From positions 1 through 12,274 of the forward strand of contig JAUWNF010000044.1 in the NCBI GenBank assembly GCA_030612785.1: a stretch of DNA of 12,274 bases, read 5' to 3'. The notes below the pieces were generated by a model. That model was given only the letters and a program-made list of their open reading frames with translations. It made no database searches and was not told where the DNA came from. A program made the translations under genes and the position numbers. Below, one piece after another: positions 1-7,681 of the stretch; positions within the stretch are counted from its first letter, which is position 1; each line of letters begins with the position of its first letter. The stretch comes from Phycisphaerales bacterium (GTDB taxonomy: Bacteria > Planctomycetota > Phycisphaerae > UBA1845).

Positions 1-2746
1 TCGGATAGACCGCCACCGCCAGGTACACCTGCGTGGGCATGGACCCGAATTCGCCGACCAGATCGATGGTTCCCTCGAGGTACCCGCTGCCGCCGCCGGC
101 AGCCTGCTGAACGGCGCCGGTGTTATCTGTCCCCCCAGCCCCCAAGCTATCGGGTTCGTTGCCGAGATATGCCGACCAGGCGGCGCCTTGCCCGGCCTTG
201 GCCCAGGGGGCGGGCTGCATCGAACCCGGCGGGTTGGCCAGGAGGATGATGTGGTCGTTGCCCTCGCCGGCGTCCCACGTGGCTTCGTAAAGCGCGTTAT
301 CGATTACGCCGGCATAAAGAACCATGCCGTTGTTGGAGTCGATCAGTGTGGCGCAGGTGTCCAGCGCTCCGTCCATGATCCACTCCAACTCACTGCCCGA
401 ACCGCCGGTGACCGTGAAATGCCAATCCTGCCCGCCGTTGTTGTCCCAGGTGTCCGCCCCGTTGTTGAAACACACGTCCAACTGCGTGGCTGACGACTGC
501 ACCATTACGGTCACTTCCCATACCTCTTCGGCGACGTTCCAGGTCATGTCCACGTCGGGTTCTATCGTCGGGTTCCAGCCGTTGAACCCGTAGTGCAGAC
601 GCACTTGCGGCGCTTCGCTCAACGGTCGGCCTGCCGGGTCGTAACTGATGGTTACGTTTTGTCCGGCAACGGCCGGATCAGGGTCGATCTCCACCACGTC
701 GCCCCCGCTACCCGAGCCGTCGCCGATGTAGACGTGCTGGATCGGGCTCTTGGCGACATAGCCCTTGCCGTCGATGGCTTCGACGTAATAGTCGATCAGG
801 ACTTCGCGGAGTCCGACGACCTGCGCGTAGTATTCGTCGGCGATGTAGGCGGGCATCTCGAAGAAGTCGATGTCGGGATCGTTGTGGAAGTTGCCGGCCG
901 GGAAGTCCCGATACGTCATGGACAGCGACTGCCAACTTCCGACTTCGGCCCCGCCGGCGTAAGTCTCGTTCTGCGTGCTGGATAGCGGGTTGACGCCGTC
1001 GTCGTCGGTACGGTACTTGAGCGTCACCGAGGTGACCCCGGAGACGTCGTAGGCAAAGGTCCACACCCAGAAGTCGCCGTTGGATTCGTACTGGGCATAT
1101 CCGTACTGTGGTCCGAAGTTGGTCGAACCCGGGTTCCACGGATGGCGCTGGGGAATCCAGATGGTTGGCGGGGTGGCGTCCAGGGCGCCGTCGCCGATCA
1201 CCGTATCGGCGTGCTCGACCGCTTCGTTGCAGGCGATAGTGGGCTTAACCTCCATGTCCAGTGACGTGCCGTAATACATGTATCCGGAGTTCAGCGCCGC
1301 CAGAAAGTAATGCCACGCCCGCTCGGTTGCGGTGGTGCTGCCGTCGGGGTGCAGGATCTTGTTGATGTTGGCGCCGCCGGCGATCTGCTCGGCGGTGTCC
1401 ACCCGGTTCTGCGCGGCGGTGATTACCGCCCAGTTGCGTTCGTCCTCGGCCCAACCGTTAGGGATGTCGATTTGCCCCGAGGCGTCCACCAGCGGCCAAT
1501 TCCAGTTCAGCATGATCGGCGAGCCGAAGTCGCCGTCGGCGTTGACCCAGGCCCCGTCTTCCACGTGCACGAGGTCACCGGAGGGCACGGGGTGGTCGGC
1601 CAGATACTCTTCGATCACCGTGGCGGTATACCCCGCCGCTTGGGCCTGTGACACCAGGTTCGGCGTCGCCTCCATGTAGTAGCTATATCCGCCGCCCCAG
1701 GCGTTGTCGCCGTCGTGGGCCATCAGGACCAGCATCGGACGCGACGGATCGTTCTGGGTCTCCAAGGTATTGAACTGGTCGAGTCCCATCGTCCCGTAGC
1801 CGTTGTCCCAACTGATGGCCTGGGCCGCGGGAACGGCGATTACTTCATATACCGTCCCGGTTTCGGGGTTGACGTATTGGACGCGATGCGGCGTGTACCC
1901 GAACGGGTAGGCCGTGGTCGGCGAGCATCCGCGGTCGATCTGTTCGCGGAACCAGTGGTCCTGGGCCGGGTTGACTTGGTCGGCCAGGTTCGGTGGATCG
2001 CAGTTGATGCCGCCAGTTCCATATACGACCGGGAAGTTGACGCACGCCCGCGAGAGGTGCTCGCCGCTCACAATGACCCAATCGATATCTTCTTCAGCAA
2101 GCACCTGGACCAGTCGAGTGCTGAAGGCCGTCTCCGGCGGGAACAGACCCCGGGACATCCCCGGCGACGCGCCCCAGGCCTCGGCGTACATGGCCTTATA
2201 GAGCTGCAGCTCCTTGCGCACGGCGCTCTCGTCGCACAGCGGCAGCAGAGGGTGATGGAATGGGAACACCACAATATCACAGCGTGGCTTGGACTGTCCG
2301 ACGGTGTTCCAGCCGCGGGCTTCGCGCAACGAGGAGTACCACGTGGAGGAGTAGCCCAATTGGTTCGCGTCGCCCAGGCTCTGGATGTTTTCGACCAACC
2401 CGCCGGAGTAGCTGATCTGGGCGCCGGCTTCGCTGGCCCACCGGATCGCGTCGATCGAGGCGCGGCAGCGATACTGGTAGACCGCCACGCGATCGTCCTT
2501 GCCGAAGATCTCGCGCAGATTGTTGGCGGGATGAGGGGCCCCACCATCGGTGCGCTGGATGGATTCCCACGCCCGCTCGTAGCGGTCCTCTCCGAAAGTC
2601 TGCTGGTCGGGCCAGTAGATCGGTTGTTCCAGGTGCCAGAGGTAAGTGAAGTGCAATTGCTCCGCGCGGGCGTTGGTGGCCCAGCATGTCCCGACGACCA
2701 CAGACAGTAACAACGCATACGCCACAACCATTCGCAGACGGCACAT
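1..2746 (-). CDS. Secreted GH57-family alpha-glucan hydrolase with C-terminal carbohydrate-binding modules (3' end outside window)
   Basis: An open frame of 915 codons runs from ATG at 2746 to the left edge, so the C-terminus is missing. Residues 1-28 are a signal peptide with likely cleavage after ARA. GH57 motifs are visible in order: WHLEQP (37-42, motif I), FHHPLLPL (163-170, motif II), PPETAF (203-208, with E205 as probable nucleophile) and AHDGDNAW (343-350, with D345 as probable acid/base). Residues about 525-680 look like a beta-rich Ig-like linker ending in DYYVEAIDG. Residues about 685-778 form a CBM25/E-set-like starch-binding module with FNGWNP at 721-726. From 786 on is another beta-rich module (DGALD, ApWAKaGqgaaW) of a type I cannot name with certainty. 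The family acts on alpha-1,4/1,6-glucans by a retaining mechanism; amylase, pullulanase or glucanotransferase activity cannot be told apart here. The start has a strong GAGGTGA Shine-Dalgarno 7 nt upstream. It is the last visible gene of the minus-strand cluster. Confidence 0.88.
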   Translation of the reverse strand, partial: MCRLRMVVAYALLLSVVVGTCWATNARAEQLHFTYLWHLEQPIYWPDQQTFGEDRYERAWESIQRTDGGAPHPANNLREIFGKDDRVAVYQYRCRASIDAIRWASEAGAQISYSGGLVENIQSLGDANQLGYSSTWYSSLREARGWNTVGQSKPRCDIVVFPFHHPLLPLCDESAVRKELQLYKAMYAEAWGASPGMSRGLFPPETAFSTRLVQVLAEEDIDWVIVSGEHLSRACVNFPVVYGTGGINCDPPNLADQVNPAQDHWFREQIDRGCSPTTAYPFGYTPHRVQYVNPETGTVYEVIAVPAAQAISWDNGYGTMGLDQFNTLETQNDPSRPMLVLMAHDGDNAWGGGYSYYMEATPNLVSQAQAAGYTATVIEEYLADHPVPSGDLVHVEDGAWVNADGDFGSPIMLNWNWPLVDASGQIDIPNGWAEDERNWAVITAAQNRVDTAEQIAGGANINKILHPDGSTTATERAWHYFLAALNSGYMYYGTSLDMEVKPTIACNEAVEHADTVIGDGALDATPPTIWIPQRHPWNPGSTNFGPQYGYAQYESNGDFWVWTFAYDVSGVTSVTLKYRTDDDGVNPLSSTQNETYAGGAEVGSWQSLSMTYRDFPAGNFHNDPDIDFFEMPAYIADEYYAQVVGLREVLIDYYVEAIDGKGYVAKSPIQHVYIGDGSGSGGDVVEIDPDPAVAGQNVTISYDPAGRPLSEAPQVRLHYGFNGWNPTIEPDVDMTWNVAEEVWEVTVMVQSSATQLDVCFNNGADTWDNNGGQDWHFTVTGGSGSELEWIMDGALDTCATLIDSNNGMVLYAGVIDNALYEATWDAGEGNDHIILLANPPGSMQPAPWAKAGQGAAWSAYLGNEPDSLGAGGTDNTGAVQQAAGGGSGYLEGTIDLVGEFGSMPTQVYLAVAVYP

Positions 2747-2956
2747 CGATTGTTCACCTCGCGCGGATTCGACTTCGGGAAGGTTTCGGACGTTCCCCCC
2801 TTGGTTGACACCCCCGACGCTCCGGTAAGCGGGTCGGGGACCAACCTTGAGGGTACGGAATGGGGCCTCGGAAAGCAAGACATCGCGCTTCCCGAAAGCG
2901 TGGGCGCACAAACACCGCCGGTACCGCCGCCCCAAAGCCCGATAACATAACCCGGG
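2747..2956. other. 210-bp intergenic spacer between permease 2 and the GH57 gene
   Basis: This is the largest gap in the minus-strand cluster. Apart from the ribosome binding site I see no convincing terminator or gene. A weak minus-strand promoter-like pair can be read (TTGCTT, 17 nt, TACCCT, within about 2850-2885), but each hexamer matches consensus at only three positions. The GH57 gene may be co-transcribed with the permeases or have its own start; the sequence does not decide. Confidence 0.4.
2754..2760 (-). promoter_or_regulatory. Ribosome binding site of the GH57 gene
   Basis: On the minus strand GAGGTGA lies 7 nt before the ATG at 2746. This is the best Shine-Dalgarno in the cluster and fixes the start codon. 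Confidence 0.75.
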
Positions 2957-4654
2957 CTAATTCTTCATTCCCGTCATGGTCACGCCTTGGATGAAGTGAC
3001 GTTGCGCGAAGAAGAATGTGAGGATAACCGGCAAGGTCATGATCATCGAGCCGGCCATGATAAGGGTGAACTGATTCTCCCGACCGGCCAGGAAGCTGAA
3101 CAGCCCCAACGCCAGGGGATAGAGCCGCTGATCATTGATGTAAATCAGCGGGGTCATAAAGTCGTTCCAGACGAACATAAAGGTGAAAATGGAGATCGCG
3201 GCGATGGTCGGGCGCATGAGCGGCAGGGCAATGCTCCAGTAAATCCGGAACCACCCGCAACCATCGATCTTGGCGGCCTCTTCCAGGTCCTTGGGAATGC
3301 CCTTCATCGCCTGGCGCAACAGGAAGATGGCGAAGGCATTGACCGCCAGACAGTTGGGCACCCAGAGCGGAGCGAGCGTGTTATACCACCCCAGGTATTT
3401 GTAGATCACGAAGGACGGAATCATGGTGATCTGCGGCGGGATCATCAGCGTGGCCAGCACCAGGATGAAACAGAGATCCCGCCCCGGCCAGGTCAACCGG
3501 GAAAAAGCGAAGGCCACCAGCGAGCAACTCAGCGCGGTGCCCAGGATGTTGACGATCACCAGAAAACAACTCGTCTTGAAGTATCTCCAGAACGGCACTT
3601 CCTCAAAGGCCTTGCGATAGTTCTCCGTGCCCTTGGCCCAAAAGGCCTCGGGCTTCGAGCTGCGCGACACCTGCACGCGCAGCTTGAACCTCTGCGGACC
3701 GTGGTCGTAACGCGCGTCCCGCTCGACCTCCTTGAGTAAGACGTAATGCCGGGCGGTCATGCGGGCGTCGTCGGCACTGGGCTCTTGCAAGTTGACCTCC
3801 CACCAGGTGTCCTCGCCCAGGTACTTCGGTGAAGCCGACTTGAGCAGGCGCCCCTCGACCTCAAGCCACACGCGCAACTCGTGCCACGTCTGGTCCCGCC
3901 GGAAGCTCAGCGAGAGCCGCTTGAACTCGCGGTAATCGAACGGCAACTCGAGCATGGTAGACACTTCAAACGCATCGCCCTTGGAGAAGTCATAGTGCAG
4001 GGCCCCGACCGGACGGTCGGCTTCGATTTGGGGCGTGATCCGCACCGGCCCCGATTCGACCTTCCAGAAGTCCTCGATCGCCCTCTGCCCGCTGAGGTCG
4101 AAGATGCGGTAGTGCCGGTTCTTGACCAGCACTTTGCCCAAGGCGAAATAGCGGTAGGCCTGATCGAAGGCCTCCTGGGCGAATTCCGGCTTCAGTACGG
4201 TCGCGACGGCCTGGCGGAAGGTGAGCTCCTCCGCTGTCCATGCGTCGTAAGGCAACAGGTTACACAGTCGCTGATACACTCCCTGGCTCAGTTCCGCGCG
4301 TACCACCGACCGGTCCAGTGCTCTAGCGCGCTCATCCCGGGCGTCATCCAGCCAGGCATCGACCACCTTGCCAATCTCCTCCGCGAGTGCGTCGCGCATC
4401 CAGTGATTCCACCGATGGCGGGGCAGTTCCTCGGGCTTCTCAATATCGGGAAAGTGTCGTTCGTCGAGGTACGGGCTCACCGCCCGCGGCATGGGCTTTT
4501 GCGGGAAGATGGTGATCTTGGCGGTCTGGACTTCCTTGTCGAGCTTCCAACTCGTTCCGACCAACCAGAAGTAGGGCAGCGCAAACACCAGCGAGCCGCC
4601 GATGAGCACGGCGTGCAGTATCGAGGACTTCCAGAATGGTCGTTTACGGTCCAT
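2957..4654 (-). CDS. CUT1-type ABC sugar permease, MalG-like, with a giant extracytoplasmic insertion
   Basis: Predicted membrane subunit of a carbohydrate ABC importer, 565 residues from ATG at 4654; a TTG at 4687 in the same frame is less likely. MalG-type permeases are usually about 270-300 residues, so this one is roughly twice the normal size. The first membrane helix is at about 14-34. Five more helices lie in the C-terminal part (about 362-384, 394-414, 425-445, 483-504, 529-549). The EAA cytoplasmic loop that docks the ATPase is intact at about 458-479 (EEAAKIDGCG followed by ALPL). Residues about 40-340 are inserted between helix 1 and the normal pre-helix-2 segment (TENYRKAFEEVPFWRYF). 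The insert starts with a charged helical part (about 65-170). It continues with a beta-rich part (about 215-330) that looks like a jelly-roll/sandwich domain. It is the partner of the upstream SBP-permease fusion, with a 139-bp gap between them. No strong Shine-Dalgarno is present. Confidence 0.9.
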   Translation of the reverse strand: MDRKRPFWKSSILHAVLIGGSLVFALPYFWLVGTSWKLDKEVQTAKITIFPQKPMPRAVSPYLDERHFPDIEKPEELPRHRWNHWMRDALAEEIGKVVDAWLDDARDERARALDRSVVRAELSQGVYQRLCNLLPYDAWTAEELTFRQAVATVLKPEFAQEAFDQAYRYFALGKVLVKNRHYRIFDLSGQRAIEDFWKVESGPVRITPQIEADRPVGALHYDFSKGDAFEVSTMLELPFDYREFKRLSLSFRRDQTWHELRVWLEVEGRLLKSASPKYLGEDTWWEVNLQEPSADDARMTARHYVLLKEVERDARYDHGPQRFKLRVQVSRSSKPEAFWAKGTENYRKAFEEVPFWRYFKTSCFLVIVNILGTALSCSLVAFAFSRLTWPGRDLCFILVLATLMIPPQITMIPSFVIYKYLGWYNTLAPLWVPNCLAVNAFAIFLLRQAMKGIPKDLEEAAKIDGCGWFRIYWSIALPLMRPTIAAISIFTFMFVWNDFMTPLIYINDQRLYPLALGLFSFLAGRENQFTLIMAGSMIMTLPVILTFFFAQRHFIQGVTMTGMKN

Positions 4655-4657
4655 GGA

Positions 4658-4677
4658 AGTTCCGAGTTCCGAGTTCC
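4658..4677. repeat. Short tandem repeat just upstream of permease 2
   Basis: The 7-bp unit AGTTCCG (GGAACT on the gene strand) occurs almost three times in a row (4658-4664, 4665-4671, 4672-4677 partial), ending 3 nt before the start codon of the MalG-like gene. A GGAA core from the last copy could serve as a weak ribosome binding site. Confidence 0.7.
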
Positions 4678-4705
4678 CGACCCCCAATCCCCGGCCCCTG
4701 ATCCC
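4676..4705 (-). other. Potential G-quadruplex-forming sequence in the intercistronic spacer
   Basis: Read on the gene strand this segment has five G-tracts: GGG-N4-GGGG-N2-GGGG-N3-GGGGG-N2-GGG. This satisfies the usual four-tract rule with short loops. It lies 22 nt upstream of the permease 2 start, in the 139-bp gap (4655-4793) between the two permease genes. The same gap also has a GTTGCCTC tandem pair at 4779-4794 overlapping the upstream stop codon. Folding in the RNA or DNA is an inference. Confidence 0.55.
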
Positions 4706-4793
4706 TTACCTATTGCTTCGTCCCCCACCCCGATCGCCAGCCCCAGTGGCCGGCGAAACGGGATGGGGCACCCGTCTTGTTGCCTCGTTGCCT

Positions 4794-7589
4794 CTAGTCC
4801 CCCGCGTAATACACCCACTTCTTCGAACCGACCAGGTTAATCAGCGTCAGCACGATCACGATGACAAACAGCACCCAGGCCATGGCCGCCCCGTAGCCCA
4901 ATCGGAAGAACGAAAAACACTCGTCGAACAGTTTGTACACATAGAAGTAGGTCGAACGCTCCGGTGATCCGTTGGGCGTCATGATGTAGGCTTGGGTGAA
5001 AATCTGGAACGTGCCGATCAGACCCATGACCAGGTTGAACAGGATGTAGGGCGAGAGCATCGGCAGCGTCACCAGGTAGAACCGGCGTATCGGCCCGGCG
5101 CCGTCCAGCGCCGCGGCTTCGTACAGGTGCGTGGGGATTTCCTTCAGACCGGCCAACCAGATGATCATGCTGGCGCCCGCGCCCCACAGACCCATAATGA
5201 TCAGCGCCGGTTTGGAGGTGCTTTTGTTAGTCAGCCAACTGATGGGCGTTTTGATCCCCACGCCGTCCAGCAAGGTTTCGACACCGCTCAGTTGCAACAG
5301 CCAGTTCAACAGCCCGTTGTGCGCATTGAACACCCAGATCCACAGCACCGACGCCGCCACCACCGGCATGATCGCCGGCAGAAAGAACGTCGTGCGGTAG
5401 ACGCTTATGCCGCGCACTTCGGTGTTGAGCAGCATGGCCAGGGCCAGCCCCACCACCATCCCGATGGGCAGACCGATGCCCATGAACAGCGTGTTGCCCA
5501 ACGCCTGACGCACCCCACCGACGTTGCCCCAATCCGTGGCGAACATCTCCCTGAAGTTGTCCGCGCCCACAAATGTGGCCGGACTGATCACGTCGTAGTC
5601 GGTCGTGCTCATGACCAGGGAAAACACCATCGGTCCGCCGCTGAGCACGATAAAACCGAGCAGCCACGGCACCGCGAACCCGAGACCCGCGTACCACTCC
5701 CGACGATAGATGCCCCGGGTCAGATGCTTCGCTCGATGTCGCCAATAGACCAGGCCCGCCACCGCCGCCAGCAGAGCGAGGTAACCCCAGACCAGGTACT
5801 TCCAACGTACCTCCGCACCGAGCGGCGGCTCAAAAAAACGATCCAGCGCTTGCTGCACCTCCGCGGTGTTCACTGCCAACGCCCCGGCCGGCGTGTCCCC
5901 GTGGTTCCAGGCCAGATCCTGCGCGTCGGCCTGACCGTTCCACAGCTTCAACCCGGCGGGCGAGACCGGTCGGTAGCGGGCGTAGGGCAGCATATCGATG
6001 TGGGTCTGGATGGCCCGGCGCACGCGCTGGGGCATTTCCGGGATGTGCACGTAGGTGTCGAGCTGGAGCTGGTTGAGTCTGGTGTTGGCCTTGAGACGCG
6101 GGATGTACAACCGTCCCTGGGCACGTTCGCGCTGGGCGTCATGCTCATTCATCACCATGCCGCCCTTGACCGACGACAGGAACTTGACCAGGCACCAGGC
6201 CGCCGCGCGCTTTTCCTCCGGACAAGTTGTGGGAATGCACCAGGCGAAACCGCCGATCCAGGTAACGTTGCGGTTACCGGCTTCGAGCTGCCGCCGGGGC
6301 ACCGGCGGTGGATGCGTGCCGAAGCGCATGTCCCGCTTGTAACGGCACAGTTGATCGCGCAGAAACCAGTCGCCTTGTATGAACATGCCGATCTGGTTCA
6401 TGAAGAAGGGGTCCTGGGCGTCCCGCTGGAACGACTTCTTGAACGCGTTCACGTCGGAGACGCCGCCCATCGCGTCGTACACGTCGGTGGTGAACTCCAG
6501 AGCTTCGACAATGCGCGGATGATCGAGCGTGCACGTCTTCCCGTCCGCGCTCATGAATTCGCCGCCGTTCATCCATCCGTAGTGGAACAGCCAGCCGTTG
6601 CCGTGCTGCGGCTCGAACCCCACGACCTTCACCCGCCCGTCCGCATCCCAGCGACTGAGCTTCAGCGCGTAACCGTCCTGATCGAAGATCTTGACATGCT
6701 CGCCCGTACCGGTGCGGAGCTTGAGCGTCTTGCGACGGTAGGCGGTCCGCACGGTGATCTCGTGCGTACCAGCCACCCGGTCCACCAGGCAGCGCGTCAC
6801 CCGGCCGCGCTTGGAAATGTGCGCGAGCGTGTCTCCTGATTGAACACCGGCGGCCACAAAGTCGGCCGACGCGCTGCGGATGGTCAAGCCGTCGATCACC
6901 ACGTCGGTCACGTCGATGCGCTTGGTCAGCACTTGCTCCCAGGTATCGGGCGGACGGGGTTCGCCGTCGGCGTCGGTGAGCCCGGCCTGGATAAACAGGT
7001 CGCTGTTGTAGTACAGCACCCGGTCGTCCATGTAGTTGGGAACGCCGTACTGCCCGCCCTGGTAGCCGCACTCGTCCCAGGTGGCGGGGTAGTAGTCTTC
7101 CGGCCGGATGATGTGTTCCTTTAGTCGCGCGACGAGCGCCGCCTGTTCCTCGATCTGACTGGCGGCCGCCCCGTGATCTCTGAGCGCGTGCAGCTTCCCC
7201 TCAGCCTCCTCGAGGATGCGCAGGTCCTTCTCGATGAAGGGCGTCAGGTCCAGGAACGCCCCGCGGGCGGCCCACTGGCAGATGGCGAAACGGTCGTACT
7301 CGACGACTTCGGGCGGTACACCGCCGGCGATACCACACATCAGTCGTTGCGGGTTGCCTTCGCCCTCCAGCCCGGTCCGCACGGCGCTGGACCCCAGGAT
7401 ACCGCGATAGCCGTCGAACTCGCACTCGAAGGCGTCAATCGCGTCGATGTGCCGCCCTTCGATGAGACCGTTGAACCAGATGGTCACCTCGGTCACATCG
7501 CCGCCATGTTCAGCTCCGGGCTTGGGATGCAGCCACCAGAGCCCGGCCGCTACGACGATCACCGAAATCCAAAACCGCCAGGGTCCCAT
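4794..7589 (-). CDS. Fused solute-binding protein / MalF-like ABC sugar permease
   Basis: One 931-residue protein combines two subunits of a CUT1-type importer that are normally separate. A signal-anchor helix (about 4-20, no lipobox Cys) leads into an extracytoplasmic family 1 solute-binding domain (about 34-575). Recognisable segments of that domain include TEVTIWFNG, YGVPNYMDDRVLYYNSDLF, DTWEQVL, GMFIQGDWF and the GGFAWCIP region. A second helix (about 597-616) is followed by a basic stretch (RHRAKHLTRGIYRR), then six permease helices (about 635-651, 698-721, 731-754, 793-812, 845-867, 898-921). The EAA loop is at 824-847 (EAAALDGAG followed by TLPMLSP). Basic residues on the cytoplasmic side fit an eight-helix topology like MalF. 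Two inserts interrupt the binding domain: a charged helical hairpin (about 121-160) and a beta-rich segment (about 224-301). ATG at 7589 is preferred over TTG at 7619 because GAGAG lies 7 nt upstream and the helix follows at once. Confidence 0.9.
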   Translation of the reverse strand: MGPWRFWISVIVVAAGLWWLHPKPGAEHGGDVTEVTIWFNGLIEGRHIDAIDAFECEFDGYRGILGSSAVRTGLEGEGNPQRLMCGIAGGVPPEVVEYDRFAICQWAARGAFLDLTPFIEKDLRILEEAEGKLHALRDHGAAASQIEEQAALVARLKEHIIRPEDYYPATWDECGYQGGQYGVPNYMDDRVLYYNSDLFIQAGLTDADGEPRPPDTWEQVLTKRIDVTDVVIDGLTIRSASADFVAAGVQSGDTLAHISKRGRVTRCLVDRVAGTHEITVRTAYRRKTLKLRTGTGEHVKIFDQDGYALKLSRWDADGRVKVVGFEPQHGNGWLFHYGWMNGGEFMSADGKTCTLDHPRIVEALEFTTDVYDAMGGVSDVNAFKKSFQRDAQDPFFMNQIGMFIQGDWFLRDQLCRYKRDMRFGTHPPPVPRRQLEAGNRNVTWIGGFAWCIPTTCPEEKRAAAWCLVKFLSSVKGGMVMNEHDAQRERAQGRLYIPRLKANTRLNQLQLDTYVHIPEMPQRVRRAIQTHIDMLPYARYRPVSPAGLKLWNGQADAQDLAWNHGDTPAGALAVNTAEVQQALDRFFEPPLGAEVRWKYLVWGYLALLAAVAGLVYWRHRAKHLTRGIYRREWYAGLGFAVPWLLGFIVLSGGPMVFSLVMSTTDYDVISPATFVGADNFREMFATDWGNVGGVRQALGNTLFMGIGLPIGMVVGLALAMLLNTEVRGISVYRTTFFLPAIMPVVAASVLWIWVFNAHNGLLNWLLQLSGVETLLDGVGIKTPISWLTNKSTSKPALIIMGLWGAGASMIIWLAGLKEIPTHLYEAAALDGAGPIRRFYLVTLPMLSPYILFNLVMGLIGTFQIFTQAYIMTPNGSPERSTYFYVYKLFDECFSFFRLGYGAAMAWVLFVIVIVLTLINLVGSKKWVYYAGD

Positions 7590-7681
7590 CCAGACGCTCT
7601 CAGTAACAAGAATGCTCAACTGCGTTGACGGGAGCTATGGTGGTGTATTTGCCGAGGGGGGTCAAGTAATCGCAGACGGCG

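Noticed and set aside
1715..2710. 331-codon plus-strand open frame opposite the GH57 gene
   Set aside because: It is antisense to a gene with clear GH57 motifs and a signal peptide; its translation has no recognisable domain and reflects the GC-rich codon pattern.
2895..2945. GGTACC-centred palindrome as a terminator after permease 2
   Set aside because: The arms are only 4 bp or so without mismatch and no T-tract follows on the minus strand.
4655..4687. TTG at 4687 as start of the MalG-like permease
   Set aside because: It would translate the tandem repeat into an N-terminal extension; ATG at 4654 sits directly before the first membrane helix.
3881..4840. 319-codon plus-strand open frame spanning the permease gap
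   Set aside because: It lies antisense to the MalG-like insertion and runs through the G-rich spacer; there is no ribosome binding site or domain.
4992..6839. 615-codon plus-strand open frame opposite the fusion permease
   Set aside because: Long antisense frames are common in GC-rich DNA. The product is rich in His, Arg and Gln with no domain, and the minus strand holds a clear binding protein and permease.
7620..7681. TTGACC resembling a -35 box between the esterase and the fusion permease
   Set aside because: No acceptable -10 hexamer lies 16-18 nt downstream; co-transcription from the esterase is simpler.
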